A DNA stretch of 40,585 bases from an uncultured Rhodospirillaceae bacterium (GCA_903901915.1 CAIUSV010000092.1:1-40585), one strand, 5' to 3'. Positions 17,917 to 27,415 are shown, numbered from the stretch's first letter. Notes: generated by a model not told the origin, from the letters alone. Made by a program: numbers and translations.

Positions 17917-19232
17917 CAGCGATAGGCGACCAAGTCGGCGTCGTCGGTGAGGAAATAAAGCGTGCCATTGGCCACCACCGGGGAAACGGTGATGCCGGTG
18001 GGCGCCGGCTCCCAGCCCAGCATGTCGCCGGTATAGGGCGACAGCGACACCAGCTTGCCATCGGAACTGGCGATGATCAGCCGATCGGACGCCAGTACCG
18101 GACCAACCCACAAAATCCGCCCGCTCTTGTCCTTGGGGTCCTCCCACATCTGCATCTGGGTAACCCAGACGATACGTCCGGTCTTGGCCTCGACCGCGAT
18201 CACCTCGTTGCTGTTGGTGATCACGAACAGATAATCACCGGCGACCCACGGGCTTTGCACTCCGCCGATTTCGCGCTCCCAGATGCGCCGGCCGCTACGT
18301 TCGTCGAGGCAAAGAAGGATATCGCCGTTGCTGATGGCATAGACCCGGCCACGGTCGATGGCGGGACGGCCGCGAATATCCATGAGCGAGCCGATGTTCT
18401 CGGTCCGCCGGGCGGTGATCAGCGAGTCCTGCCAGATCACGCCACCGGTATCGACCCTGAGAGCATACAACTCGCCCGAGGAATAAGGCACCACGATCAC
18501 GTTGCCATCCACCGCCGGGCTGTTGCCGGCCAGCAGGCCCGCCGCCTCGGCGGTACCGGTGTGAATCCACTGCGTGCTGCCGTCGTCGGCGGCCAGGGCG
18601 TAGGTCTGGTTGTCCACCGTGCTGGCGAACACTCGGCCCCCCCGCACCGTCGGCGCACCACGCATCGGCCCGGAGACATTCTGACGCCACTGGATATCGC
18701 CGGTCCGGGCATCGACCGCAACCACCTGGGCGAAGCCGGTGGCGGCGAACACCTGCCCGTCCTCATAGGCGAGACCGCCGCTGGTATAGACCTCGGAGGT
18801 GTCCTCGGGGGTAAGGTCGGTATGCCACAGGCGCTCGCCGGTGGCGGCATCGAAGGCGCTGACCATGGACGAGGCGTCAACGGTGAACACCTTGCCATCG
18901 GCGACGATGGGCTGCCCCAACAGCCGGCGGCGCTTGCCCGAGCCCGAGCCGGCATCCGACGACCACCGACGCTCCAGCGTGTCGGACACCATCGTATGGT
19001 GCATGGCGTGGTTGGAATAGCCGCCGGCCTGCGGCCAGTCATCGTTGGGTTCCGGCGGCGGCAGCACGATCTTGGCGGCGGCACCGGAAATCTCGATATC
19101 GGCGGCCTTGTCACGGGCCAGGATCGAAATGCGCTTGCCCGGCAATGGCGGTGCCGCGTTCTCCCCCAGCCAGCTGTCGCAGGCGGTCAGCGACAACACG
19201 GCGATCAAGACCCCTGCAATCCGGCGCGGCAT
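17916..19232 (-). CDS. bamB: outer membrane assembly lipoprotein BamB (PQQ-like beta-propeller)
   Basis: A lipoprotein of about 438 residues in the BAM complex that inserts beta-barrel proteins. The signal sequence [20 protein letters not shown] has an LTAC lipobox. The rest is a PQQ-like propeller with repeated blades: [72 protein letters not shown] and [15 protein letters not shown] at 19232 is preferred because GGGGA lies 8 bases upstream; ATG at 19247 adds five residues. The order yfgM-bamB-der matches that in E. coli and supports the call. The stop overlaps the der start. Confidence 0.92.
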   Translation of the reverse strand: MPRRIAGVLIAVLSLTACDSWLGENAAPPLPGKRISILARDKAADIEISGAAAKIVLPPPEPNDDWPQAGGYSNHAMHHTMVSDTLERRWSSDAGSGSGKRRRLLGQPIVADGKVFTVDASSMVSAFDAATGERLWHTDLTPEDTSEVYTSGGLAYEDGQVFAATGFAQVVAVDARTGDIQWRQNVSGPMRGAPTVRGGRVFASTVDNQTYALAADDGSTQWIHTGTAEAAGLLAGNSPAVDGNVIVVPYSSGELYALRVDTGGVIWQDSLITARRTENIGSLMDIRGRPAIDRGRVYAISNGDILLCLDERSGRRIWEREIGGVQSPWVAGDYLFVITNSNEVIAVEAKTGRIVWVTQMQMWEDPKDKSGRILWVGPVLASDRLIIASSDGKLVSLSPYTGDMLGWEPAPTGITVSPVVANGTLYFLTDDADLVAYR

Positions 19233-19253
19233 GACGCAGATCCCCATGGATAT

Positions 19254-19940
19254 CTAGCTGTTGGCGCGCTGGCCGGTGACGGCCAGCATCTCGGCGGCGC
19301 GGGCGCGCACCCCCTGAGGAGCCGCCGCGTCCTCGGCGATACGGGAGAACAGATCGGCGGCGCGGGCGGTGTCGCCGCGACGCATGGCCGCAAGGGCCTG
19401 GATTTCACGGGCGGAATGACGCCACGAACTGGATTCGGCCGCCAGCGGCTCCATGCTCTTGTCGAGCGCGGCGGGATCGGCGCTGTCGAGGGTCAGATAG
19501 CCGGCGCGGATACCGGCCATGTCGCGATAGATCCGATCCACCGAGGAATCGGTGGACAGACGCTGATAGATGGCGACGGCACCGGCGACATCGCCGGTGC
19601 TTTGGCGCAAGTCCGCCAGACGCAAATCGGCCAGCACGCGATAGCCTTTGGTGCCCACGACGGCAAGCCGCCCCAGCGCCTCGGCCGCCTCGTCCTTCTT
19701 GCCCTGCTCCAGCAGGGCCGACGCCTCGGCGAAGCGTAGCGAGGATGCCTGGCGTTGCTTGGAATCCCACGAGTTCCAGCCCTGCCAACCGGCGACGGCA
19801 AGGACGATCGCCACCGCGGCGGCGGCCAACAGACCGCCATGGCGCTTCCACAACTGAGCAAGCTGCTCCTGCCTGAGATCCTCGTCGACCTCCTTGATCA
19901 GAAGTTCGGTGGCGGCATCTTCCTTGTTGTCGTCGGTCAA
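19254..19940 (-). CDS. yfgM: YfgM-type TPR membrane protein
   Basis: A 228-residue single-pass inner-membrane protein. The N-terminal 33 residues are charged and cytoplasmic (KEVDEDLRQEQLAQLWKRHG), followed by a membrane helix (LLAAAAVAIVLAVAGWQGW). The periplasmic part has TPR-like helices (ALLEQGKKDEAAEALGRLAV, ADLRQSTGDVAGAVAIYQRL). In E. coli YfgM works with PpiD and the Sec translocon as a periplasmic chaperone. The start is TTG at 19940, marked by GGAGAG about 8 bases upstream; no in-frame ATG is available near it. First gene of the operon with bamB and der; spacing to bamB is 6-21 bases depending on its start. Confidence 0.85.
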   Translation of the reverse strand: MTDDNKEDAATELLIKEVDEDLRQEQLAQLWKRHGGLLAAAAVAIVLAVAGWQGWNSWDSKQRQASSLRFAEASALLEQGKKDEAAEALGRLAVVGTKGYRVLADLRLADLRQSTGDVAGAVAIYQRLSTDSSVDRIYRDMAGIRAGYLTLDSADPAALDKSMEPLAAESSSWRHSAREIQALAAMRRGDTARAADLFSRIAEDAAAPQGVRARAAEMLAVTGQRANS

Positions 19941-20103
19941 AAACGGCTCTCCATCCTGGGCAATCGCGCCGTAAGATAGTCCGCGCCGGTCGCATTGGCA
20001 AATACGGCGTTATCACCGTACGGCGATCGCTGCCGCGATCGACCCTGCCGGCACGGCGCGCCCCCGTCCGGTTCGGCGCATCGCGACCATGCACCCGGGG
20101 CGG

Positions 20104-20132
20104 TTGTCGCCGGGGCGGACGCCTGATATCGT
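20104..20132 (+). promoter_or_regulatory. putative sigma-70-type promoter for argC
   Basis: TTGTCG and TATCGT are separated by exactly 17 bases, ending 29 bases before the argC ATG. GGAGAGG serves as ribosome site. Confidence 0.55.
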
Positions 20133-20161
20133 CCCCTCCCCATTCGCGTGGAGAGGTCGTC

Positions 20162-21202
20162 ATGAACGAAATCAGGGTCGCCATCCTGGGTGCCAGCGGT
20201 TACACCGGGGCCGAATTGGTTCGCCTGCTGGCGCCCCATCCCGATTTCCGTATCCGGGCGATGACCGGCGACCGCAAGGCCGGCATGGCCATGGCCTCGG
20301 TGTTTCCCCATCTGGCCGCGGTGAAACTGCCCGATCTGGTGGCCATCGATCAGGTCGATTTCGCCGGCATCGACGCCGTGTTCTGCTGCCTGCCCCATGG
20401 CACCACCCAGGAGGTGATCGCCGCCCTGCCCCGCCACGTCAAGGTGGTGGATCTGTCGGCGGATTTCCGGCTGTTCGACGTGGACACCTACGCCGAATGG
20501 TACGGCCACGCCCACCAGGCGCCCGACCTGCAGAAGGAAGCGGTCTACGGCCTGACCGAGATCGGACGCGCCGAAATCGCCAAGGCGCGGCTGGTGGCCA
20601 ATCCCGGCTGCTACCCCACCTCGGTGCAATTGCCGCTGGTGCCGCTGCTGCAAGCCGGGCTGATCGAGGCCGACGACATCATCATCGACGCCAAGTCGGG
20701 CGCTTCGGGCGCCGGCCGCGCCGCCAAGGAAGCCAATCTGTTCACCGAGGTGACCGAGGGCATCCACCCCTACGGCATCGCCAGCCACCGCCACGCCCCC
20801 GAGATCGAGCAGGGGCTGACCGTGGCGGTGGGCCGTCCGGTGGTGGTCAGCTTCACCCCGCACCTGATGCCCATGAGTCGGGGCATGCTGTCGACCATCT
20901 ATGTGCGGACCAAGGGGGACACCGAGGCCACCGGCCTGCGCGCCGCCCTGGCCGAACGGTTCCGGGGCGAGCCCTTCGTCCGGGTGCTGCCCGAAGGCGT
21001 GGTGCCGGCGACCCGGCATGTGCGCGGCTCCAACATGTGCTTGATCAACGTCTTCGACGACCGCGCCCCCGGCCGGGTCATCATCACCTCGGTGATCGAC
21101 AATCTGGTCAAGGGGGCCTCGGGTCAGGCGCTGCAAAACATGAACCTGATGTTCGGACTGGCGGAAACGCTGGGCCTCGAACAGCAACCCCTGTTCCCGT
21201 GA
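20162..21202 (+). CDS. argC: N-acetyl-gamma-glutamyl-phosphate reductase
   Basis: A 346-residue enzyme of arginine synthesis. It reduces N-acetylglutamyl 5-phosphate to the semialdehyde with NADPH. The NADPH-binding start VAILGASGYTGAELVRLL is clear, and CCLPHGTTQEV and DLSADFRL follow. The catalytic cysteine is Cys150 in VANPGCYPTS. SGASGAGRAAKEANLF and PHLMPMSRGMLSTIYV belong to the dimer and substrate region, and NMCLINVFDDRAPGRVIITSVIDNLVKGA is the usual C-terminus. GGAGAGG lies 5-7 bases before the ATG, and a 17-spaced promoter lies upstream. It is divergent from yfgM. The downstream gamma-carbonic anhydrase gene starts 8 bases later and is probably co-transcribed. No other arg genes are in the window. 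Confidence 0.96.
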   Translation: MNEIRVAILGASGYTGAELVRLLAPHPDFRIRAMTGDRKAGMAMASVFPHLAAVKLPDLVAIDQVDFAGIDAVFCCLPHGTTQEVIAALPRHVKVVDLSADFRLFDVDTYAEWYGHAHQAPDLQKEAVYGLTEIGRAEIAKARLVANPGCYPTSVQLPLVPLLQAGLIEADDIIIDAKSGASGAGRAAKEANLFTEVTEGIHPYGIASHRHAPEIEQGLTVAVGRPVVVSFTPHLMPMSRGMLSTIYVRTKGDTEATGLRAALAERFRGEPFVRVLPEGVVPATRHVRGSNMCLINVFDDRAPGRVIITSVIDNLVKGASGQALQNMNLMFGLAETLGLEQQPLFP

Positions 21203-21210
21203 GGCTTTCC

Positions 21211-21735
21211 ATGAGCGGCCATATCCTCGCCTACCAGGGCACCCTGCCCACCATCGACGCCAGCGCCTTCATCGCCCCGACCGCCACGGTGATCGGCGAC
21301 GTGGTCATCGGCGCCGGCACCAGCGTCTGGTTCAACTGCGTCATCCGCGGCGACGTCGAGCCGATCCGTATCGGTGCCGACACCAACATCCAGGACGGCA
21401 CCATCATCCACGTCACCGGCGGCAAGTTTTCCACCCACATCGGGTCGGGAATCACCATCGGCCATGGCGCCATCATCCACGCCTGCACCCTGGAGGACGG
21501 CTGTTTCATCGGCATGGGCGCCGTCATCCTGGACGGCGTGGTGGTCGAAACCGGCGCCATGGTGGCGGCCGGCGCGGTGGTGACGCCGGGCAAACGGGTC
21601 AAGGCCGGCGAATTGTGGGCCGGCAATCCGGCCCGGCTGCTGCGTCCGCTGTCGGAACAGGACATCGCCTATTTCCCGGTGTCGGCGGCCGGCTATGTCG
21701 CACTGGGAAGGCGCTATCTCGACGAGCGGGGCTAA
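21211..21735 (+). CDS. gamma-carbonic anhydrase family protein
   Basis: A 174-residue left-handed beta-helix protein. Hexapeptide repeats run from residue 20 to 135 (FIAPTATVIGDVVIGAGTSV, then IRIGADTNIQDGTIIHV). Three histidines are placed as in zinc-binding gamma-class enzymes: His67 in IIHV, His85 in GHGA and His90 in IIHAC. The C-terminus LWAGNPARLLRPLSEQD is typical of the YrdA/CaiE/PaaY group. Members form trimers; some are carbonic anhydrases, many have no proven activity. The gene follows argC by 8 bases and is likely in one operon. ATG 21211 is used. Confidence 0.9.
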   Translation: MSGHILAYQGTLPTIDASAFIAPTATVIGDVVIGAGTSVWFNCVIRGDVEPIRIGADTNIQDGTIIHVTGGKFSTHIGSGITIGHGAIIHACTLEDGCFIGMGAVILDGVVVETGAMVAAGAVVTPGKRVKAGELWAGNPARLLRPLSEQDIAYFPVSAAGYVALGRRYLDERG

Positions 21736-21763
21736 GCGGGAAAGCGGCACGTTCCGCACGGCC

Positions 21764-21792
21764 TTGCGACGGAGGATCGCCGCGCCTATCCT
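21764..21792 (+). promoter_or_regulatory. putative promoter for the degenerate GGDEF-EAL gene
   Basis: TTGCGA and TATCCT are separated by exactly 17 bases; the expected start of transcription is near 21799. Confidence 0.55.
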
Positions 21793-21807
21793 GCCCCACG
21801 GGGCAGG
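21789..21807. promoter_or_regulatory. inverted repeat at the transcription start
   Basis: CCTGCCCC and GGGGCAGG are separated by two bases and overlap the -10 element and start region of the promoter above. This could be a repressor operator or a small 5' hairpin just before the ribosome site GGGAGAGG. Confidence 0.35.
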
Positions 21808-21822
21808 GAGAGGCATTCGACC

Positions 21823-23295
21823 ATGACCAAGGAACCCGGTGGCGGTCTGTTGTCCAGGCTGGCGCGGCCGTTCGCCGCCATCGGCCGGAAAGCCGCCCCT
21901 GAAGCGGCCGCCCCCGCCGGCTCGCGCGGCGCCGACCCGGCGCTGGTGGAGGATTCCTTCACCCTGGCGCTACAGACCGTGCTCGACGAGCAGGACGGCA
22001 AGTTCGACACCAAGCTGCAAGTCATCTCGCTGGTGGAGTTCCGTGAAGCGGTCGGCGACAAGTGGTCGCGGCTGGCGGCCAAGGTGCTGCTGATCGCCGA
22101 GGGGGTGATCAACCTGCACATCGGGGCCGGCAACGTGTTCGCCCGCCAGGGCGAGGACTGCTTCGTCCTTCTGTTCCGCGCCGTTCCCCATGCCGAGGGC
22201 CGCCGCCGCGCCGTGCTGATCGCCCAGGAATTGGGAACCCGGCTGGTGGGCGACCAGTTCACCGGCTCGGAACAGCCGCTGGCGCTGGCCGCCGAATTGT
22301 CGCTGGCCGAGGCGCTGAAGCCCCATGGCCGCCTCAATCTCGCCACCCTTGATCGGGCGGTCGGCGAGATGCGCGCCATCATCGCTCCCCCCCCGTCTCC
22401 CACCCCCCCGAAGGCCGCGTCAGCCTGGACAGCGGTCGAACCGCCCGCGCGGACCAGGGGGCGCACGGACCCCGATTGGCGCACCATGGCAAGCGCCATT
22501 GCCGCCGGAACCGCCAGGGCGACCACCCCGCCCTTGCCGGGAGATGCCGCCCTGTCGCTGTTGTGGCGGCCCACATGGATCGCCAACGGCGAGATGATCG
22601 GCGCCTACCGGGCACAGATCCAGCGGATCGACCAGCCGGGACGCCCCGCTTACGAGGGAGGACACGCCTATCCGCCCGACGACGCGGCCTCCGCCATGCG
22701 GCTCGATCGCTTCTGCACCGGCGCCGTCGTCCGCGAGATGCGGGCCTCCCAAGCCGCCGGGATCGGCTCGGTGGCCATCGTGCCGCTGCATTGGGCATCG
22801 GCCAGTTCGCCACAACGGCTGTCGGTGCTGGCCCCGCTGGCCGACCTGCCCGAAGAGGTGCGTGCCGTCCGCCTGATCATCGATCTGTTCGGTGTTCCCG
22901 ACAGCGTTAGAGACCCCGAATTGGAGGCCGCCATCTCCAATCTGCGGCCGCTGTGCCGCGAAGTCATGCTGCGGGTGCGTCTGGCGCAGCCGCGCGCCAT
23001 CAACGACGCCGAGTGCGGCGTCGGAGTCATCGGGATCGACCTGTCGGACCTGCCCCCCGCCGAGCATACCGATGACGACCGCCTGCTGGATCTGCTGGCG
23101 CGATTGCATCAGAACGCCGATTCCGCCTGGCTGGGTGTCTATGCCTGGGGAATCCGCCGCCGCGCCGTGGTTACCGGCGTGGTACAGGGCGGCTATGCCA
23201 TGATCAACGGTCCCGGCCTGATGAAGGACCTGCCGCGTCTGGCCAAGGTGCTTCCCGCTCCCCGGTCGAGATTCGGGAACCAAGCCGGTGGCTGA
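21823..23295 (+). CDS. protein with degenerate GGDEF-like and EAL-like domains
   Basis: A 490-residue protein with no clear named family. Residues about 42-175 look like a decayed nucleotide-cyclase fold: AGNVFARQGEDCFVLLF (103-119) aligns in position and pattern with the RxGGDEF strand-turn, but the signature reads QGEDCF. Residues about 185-255 are a Pro/Ala-rich linker. Residues about 256-485 follow the layout of an EAL domain: LSLLWRPTWIANGEMIGAYR where active enzymes have YQPI and EAL, GVGVIGIDLSDLP where they have KIDxxFV, and VVQGGYAMINGPGL at the usual QGYxxxxP. The catalytic acidic and Asn residues are absent. It probably binds a protein or nucleotide without catalysis. The next gene (AsmA type) overlaps it by 8 bases. 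The domain reading is inference from pattern. Confidence 0.6.
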   Translation: MTKEPGGGLLSRLARPFAAIGRKAAPEAAAPAGSRGADPALVEDSFTLALQTVLDEQDGKFDTKLQVISLVEFREAVGDKWSRLAAKVLLIAEGVINLHIGAGNVFARQGEDCFVLLFRAVPHAEGRRRAVLIAQELGTRLVGDQFTGSEQPLALAAELSLAEALKPHGRLNLATLDRAVGEMRAIIAPPPSPTPPKAASAWTAVEPPARTRGRTDPDWRTMASAIAAGTARATTPPLPGDAALSLLWRPTWIANGEMIGAYRAQIQRIDQPGRPAYEGGHAYPPDDAASAMRLDRFCTGAVVREMRASQAAGIGSVAIVPLHWASASSPQRLSVLAPLADLPEEVRAVRLIIDLFGVPDSVRDPELEAAISNLRPLCREVMLRVRLAQPRAINDAECGVGVIGIDLSDLPPAEHTDDDRLLDLLARLHQNADSAWLGVYAWGIRRRAVVTGVVQGGYAMINGPGLMKDLPRLAKVLPAPRSRFGNQAGG

Positions 23296-25696
23296 CATTT
23301 CCCCCCGGTGGACCCGTTGGATCGGGGGCCTTGCCCTCGCCCTCGCGACCATGGCGCTGCTGGTGCCGCCACTGGTGGACGGCGGCCGGTTCCGGAGCGA
23401 GTTGGAGACCACGGTCTCCTCGGTACTGGGCCGCCGGGTGGTCATCGCCGGCACGATCTCGTTGCGCCTGCTGCCCGGCCCCGCCGCCAACCTGACCGAA
23501 GTCGGCGTCGGCGATTTCGCCAGCGTCAAGAGTCTGGGCCTTGGCTTCAAGCTGCTGCCGCTGCTCGGCGGCCGGTTGGTCATCGACGACTTGGCCTTGT
23601 CCGGGGGCCGGGTGGGCGCCATCCACGACATCGAGGCCCGTGTCGGCCTGTCCGGCGGCTTCGCCGCCAGCGGCGGCGCCCACCTGCCCGCCGGAACCGT
23701 CACCTTCGAGGCCAGCGGCGCCCTGCCCCGGGCGGGAACCCCCGAATCCCCGTTGCACGCCAGCCTGCGCCTGCCCGCCGCCGGGGCAAGTCTGGCCTTC
23801 GACGGCAACGCCACCGCCACCGGCATCCACGGCCGGGTACGCCTCGCGACCGCATCGCTTCGCCGCGCCACCGCCATGGATTCGCTGCCCGACGCGCCAC
23901 TGACCGGCGAGGCCATGCTGTCGATCTCGGCGGAGGAAGCCGGTCTTCAAGACCTCGCCCTGGCCCTGGGCGACTCACGGGCAACCGGAAGCGTCGTCGC
24001 CACCCTGGGCACCTCGCCGGCGCTGGTGGACCTGACGTTGCGGGCCACCACCATCGATCTCGATGCCGCCGCGTCCCCTCCTCCGCCCCCGGCGACGGTT
24101 CAGCCCGCCGCCACGACGTCGATCGCCTCGCCCGTCGCCGCCACGCCCCCCCCATCCCCCACGGTCGCGCCGGCCCCATCCGGATTCACCCTGCCCGGTG
24201 GCGTCACCGTCAATCTCGACCTCGCCGCCGCCGCGGTGCGCTGGCGCGGCGGCCTGCTACGCGACCTGGCGCTGGGCGGCATGCTGGAGGGAGGCGTGTT
24301 CAGTCTCGGACACGCCACGGCGACGCTGCCCGGCGATACCGCGATCGATCTGAACGGCACCTTGACCGCCGCCGAGGAAAGCCCCGTCTTCGACGGCCAC
24401 CTTCACGTCACCAGCGGCCATCTGGCCGAGTTGCGAACCTGGCTGAGACAGGGCCCCCCGCCCTCGCCCCGCCCCGGCCGCGCCGCGCTTGACGCCGCGG
24501 TAACGGCACGCGGAGGGCGCGTGGCCCTGTCACCGCTGACGCTGATCCTAGATGACATCGCCTGGCACGGCGATGCCACCCTGGCCTCCGGAACGCCGTT
24601 GGCGGTCAAGGCCAGACTGACCGGTCAGGGACTGGAGGGCAGTTTCGACGGCAACGTCGCCGCGGATGCGGTCACCGGCACCCTTGGCCTGCGCGCCGCC
24701 GGCCTGGCCCAGGCAATCCGGCCGCTGGGCGGTGGTGCCTACCGACCGCGCGGCGGCGGCCCGCTGGCACTGTCCGCCCGCATCCGCACCGAGGGCGATG
24801 ACATCGCCTTCGACAGTCTTGATGCCCGCATGGGCGAAACCATACTGACCGGTCAGGGGCGGATCACGCCGGGCGGCCAGCCGGTCGTGAATGCCACCCT
24901 CGCCGCCCCCGCTTTCGTTCTCGACGCCTTCCTGCCATCCGATTACGCGGTCAAAGGCTGGCGGCTGGACAACGGCGCCGCCCAGATCGCCCTCGCCGAC
25001 AACACCCTGACGGTGAAGCGCCTGAGCGGCCGTCTGCTGGGGGGAGACCTGATCGGCGCGGCGCGGATCAACGCCGCCGGATGGGCCGGCACCCTGTCGG
25101 TCAAGGGCGCCGATATCGCCCGCCTAGGCCTCGCCGCCTCCGGTCTGAAGCTGACCCGGGGCAGCCTGGATGCCGAGGCCCGGTTGGCGGCGGCCGGTGG
25201 CATCGCCACCCTCGGCGGCGACGGCCGCATCGAGGTGCGCGACGGAGTGATCGAGGGCTTCGACCTCGCCGCCGTCAATGCCCGGATGGGCAAGATCGAC
25301 ACGATCGGCAACCTGCTGGGGCTGATCCAGGCCGGGCTGTCGGGCGGCAGTTCGCGCTTCTCAACCCTGGGGGGCAGCTTCCGCGCCGACAAGGGCGTCG
25401 CCACCAGCCGCGATCTCCGACTGGTGGCCGAGGGCGGAGGCGCCGAGGGTAGCGCCACCGTCGATCTGCCCAGGGACACCATCGACGCCCGCATCGCCTT
25501 CGCGCTGGCCACCCCCGGCACACCACCGCTGGGCCTGCGGCTGGACGGCAAACTGGACAACCCCAACAAGAGCATCGACGTCAACGCCCTGCAGCGCTAT
25601 CTGGTCGAACACGGCCTGGGTAAGGCGCTGAAGGGCAAGGGCGGCGGCCTGATCGAATCGTTGATGGGAATCAAGCCGCGCCAGAAGAAGGAGTAG
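23288..25696 (+). CDS. AsmA family protein
   Basis: An 802-residue envelope protein of the AsmA/TamB-like superfamily, thought to help lipid or outer-membrane component transport between membranes. An N-terminal anchor (WIGGLALALATMALLVPPLV) is followed by the AsmA motif VLGRRVVIAGTISLRLLPGP. The middle has a Pro/Ala-rich stretch (about 262-300), then beta-rich repeats. The C-terminal AsmA_2 region includes LTRGSLDAEARLAAAGGIAT, VNARMGKIDTIGNLLGLIQA and LGLRLDGKLDNPNKSIDVNA. The GTG start at 23288 lies inside the previous gene, whose stop is at 23295, so translation is coupled. The gene is complete and convergent with trpB2, 3 bases apart. Confidence 0.85.
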   Translation: MADISPRWTRWIGGLALALATMALLVPPLVDGGRFRSELETTVSSVLGRRVVIAGTISLRLLPGPAANLTEVGVGDFASVKSLGLGFKLLPLLGGRLVIDDLALSGGRVGAIHDIEARVGLSGGFAASGGAHLPAGTVTFEASGALPRAGTPESPLHASLRLPAAGASLAFDGNATATGIHGRVRLATASLRRATAMDSLPDAPLTGEAMLSISAEEAGLQDLALALGDSRATGSVVATLGTSPALVDLTLRATTIDLDAAASPPPPPATVQPAATTSIASPVAATPPPSPTVAPAPSGFTLPGGVTVNLDLAAAAVRWRGGLLRDLALGGMLEGGVFSLGHATATLPGDTAIDLNGTLTAAEESPVFDGHLHVTSGHLAELRTWLRQGPPPSPRPGRAALDAAVTARGGRVALSPLTLILDDIAWHGDATLASGTPLAVKARLTGQGLEGSFDGNVAADAVTGTLGLRAAGLAQAIRPLGGGAYRPRGGGPLALSARIRTEGDDIAFDSLDARMGETILTGQGRITPGGQPVVNATLAAPAFVLDAFLPSDYAVKGWRLDNGAAQIALADNTLTVKRLSGRLLGGDLIGAARINAAGWAGTLSVKGADIARLGLAASGLKLTRGSLDAEARLAAAGGIATLGGDGRIEVRDGVIEGFDLAAVNARMGKIDTIGNLLGLIQAGLSGGSSRFSTLGGSFRADKGVATSRDLRLVAEGGGAEGSATVDLPRDTIDARIAFALATPGTPPLGLRLDGKLDNPNKSIDVNALQRYLVEHGLGKALKGKGGGLIESLMGIKPRQKKE

Positions 25697-25699
25697 CCC

Positions 25700-27058
25700 T
25701 TATCCCACCTTGGGCAATTCCGCCAGGGCGGCGTCCAAATCCCCCTGCTCGTAGGTGTTGTCGCGCAGCTTGCCGGCGAAGAAGTCGGTATAAGCCTGCA
25801 TGTCGAAATGACCGTGACCCGACAGGTTGAACAGAATGGTCTCGGCCCGGCCCTCCCGCTTGCAGCGCAGCGCCTCGTCGATGGCGCCCTTGACCGCATG
25901 CGACGATTCCGGCGCCGGCACGATGCCTTCCGAGCGAGCGAACTGTACGGCGGCGGCAAAGCATTCGGTCTGATGGTAGGCGCGCGCCTCCATCAGCCCC
26001 AGTTCCTTGACGTGACTGACCATCGGGGCCATGCCGTGATAGCGCAATCCGCCGGCATGCGAACCAGGCGGCATGAAGGTGGCGCCCAGGGTGTGCATCT
26101 TGACCAGCGGCGTCAGCTTGCCGGTATCGCCGAAGTCGTAGGCGTAGAGGCCCTTGGTCAGGGTCGGACACGACGCCGGTTCGACCCCGATCACCCGAAC
26201 CTTGGCCCCCTTCAGCTTTTCCCGCACATAGGGAAAGGCGAGACCGGCGAAGTTGGACCCGCCGCCGGTGCAAGCGATGACGATATCGGGCGAGTCGCCC
26301 GCCATCTCCATCTGCAACATGGCCTCCTCGCCGATCACCGTCTGATGCAGACAGACATGGTTGAGTACGCTGCCCAGCGCGTACTTGGTGTCGTCACGGC
26401 TGGCGGCGACCTCGACCGCCTCGGAAATGGCGATGCCCAGCGAACCGTTGGAATGGGGGTCCTTGGCCAGGATGGCGCGGCCCGACTCGGTCAGCGGCGA
26501 CGGGCTGGCAATGCAACGGGCGCCATAGGTCTCCATCAGGGCGCGGCGATAGGGCTTCTGTTCGTACGAGATCCGGACCATGAAGACCTCGACCTCAAGG
26601 CCGAACAGCGATCCGGCGAACGCCAGCGACGACCCCCATTGGCCGGCGCCGGTCTCGGTGGACAGTCGCTTGACGCCTTCCTGCTGATTATAGAACGCCT
26701 GCGGCACCGAGGTGTTGGGCTTGTGGCTGCCGGCGGGGCTGACGCCCTCGTACTTGAAATAGATCTTGGCCGGGGTACCCAACGCCTTTTCCAGCCGCCG
26801 TGCCCGCACCAGCGGCGACGGCCGCCACAGGCGATAGACTTCCCGCACCGGTTCGGGGATCTCGATCCAACGCTCGGAGGTAACCTCCTGGGCGATCACC
26901 GCCATGGGAAAGATGGGAGCGAGATCGTCGGGACCAATGGGCTGGCCGGTGCCGGGATGAAGCGGCGGCGGCGCCGGAACCGGCAAGTCGGCGTTAAGAT
27001 TGTACCAGGCCTTGGGCAGCCGGTCCTCGGACAGCAGGTATTTGGTGCTCTCACTCAT
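25700..27058 (-). CDS. TrpB2-type tryptophan synthase beta chain
   Basis: A 452-residue PLP enzyme of the TrpB2 class, longer than normal TrpB. It joins indole and serine to make tryptophan, or acts on related substrates. The PLP lysine is Lys113 in SPAGSHKPNTS. The TrpB2-type WRPSPLVRARRLEKAL, TETGAGQWGSSLAFAG, IACTGGGSNFAGLAFPY (phosphate loop) and VPAPESSHAVKGAIDEAL are clear. TrpB2 enzymes generally do not pair with TrpA, and no trpA is adjacent. ATG at 27058 with AGGGGA upstream is preferred to an in-frame 27100 start. The gene stands alone next to tRNA-Lys. Confidence 0.9.
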   Translation of the reverse strand: MSESTKYLLSEDRLPKAWYNLNADLPVPAPPPLHPGTGQPIGPDDLAPIFPMAVIAQEVTSERWIEIPEPVREVYRLWRPSPLVRARRLEKALGTPAKIYFKYEGVSPAGSHKPNTSVPQAFYNQQEGVKRLSTETGAGQWGSSLAFAGSLFGLEVEVFMVRISYEQKPYRRALMETYGARCIASPSPLTESGRAILAKDPHSNGSLGIAISEAVEVAASRDDTKYALGSVLNHVCLHQTVIGEEAMLQMEMAGDSPDIVIACTGGGSNFAGLAFPYVREKLKGAKVRVIGVEPASCPTLTKGLYAYDFGDTGKLTPLVKMHTLGATFMPPGSHAGGLRYHGMAPMVSHVKELGLMEARAYHQTECFAAAVQFARSEGIVPAPESSHAVKGAIDEALRCKREGRAETILFNLSGHGHFDMQAYTDFFAGKLRDNTYEQGDLDAALAELPKVG

Positions 27059-27166
27059 CTTCAACGGTCCCCTGTCGGCGGGTGTGGTTTGCCGCTCCAT
27101 TCATACCCCCGGCGGGACGCCTTGCAAAGACCTCCGGGCAGAGGAGTTTACTCGCGCATTTTCTCC

Positions 27167-27195
27167 TTGCGCCCCTGCCCGGATCGCCCTATAAA
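27167..27195 (+). promoter_or_regulatory. promoter of the tRNA-Lys gene
   Basis: TTGCGC and TATAAA are separated by exactly 17 bases, about 51 bases before the tRNA. This is the best sigma-70-like promoter in the window. Confidence 0.75.
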
Positions 27196-27246
27196 GCGGC
27201 CCTCCGTCAAGGGGGCGCCACCCAGCGCGAGCCGCGTGGCCATTGC

Positions 27247-27322
<76 letters not shown>

Positions 27323-27331
27323 AATTCAAAG

Positions 27332-27366
27332 ACCCTGTTAAGTCAACGACTTAGCAGGGTTTTTTG
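27332..27366 (+). terminator. rho-independent terminator after tRNA-Lys
   Basis: ACCCTG-TTAAGTC pairs with GACTTAG-CAGGGT around a 3-base AAC loop and is followed by six T residues, 9 bases after the tRNA. Confidence 0.85.
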
Positions 27367-27415
27367 TTGCCTAAATCGGCTCGTTTCTGGGGTCGATTTT
27401 TGACCCAAAATGGCC

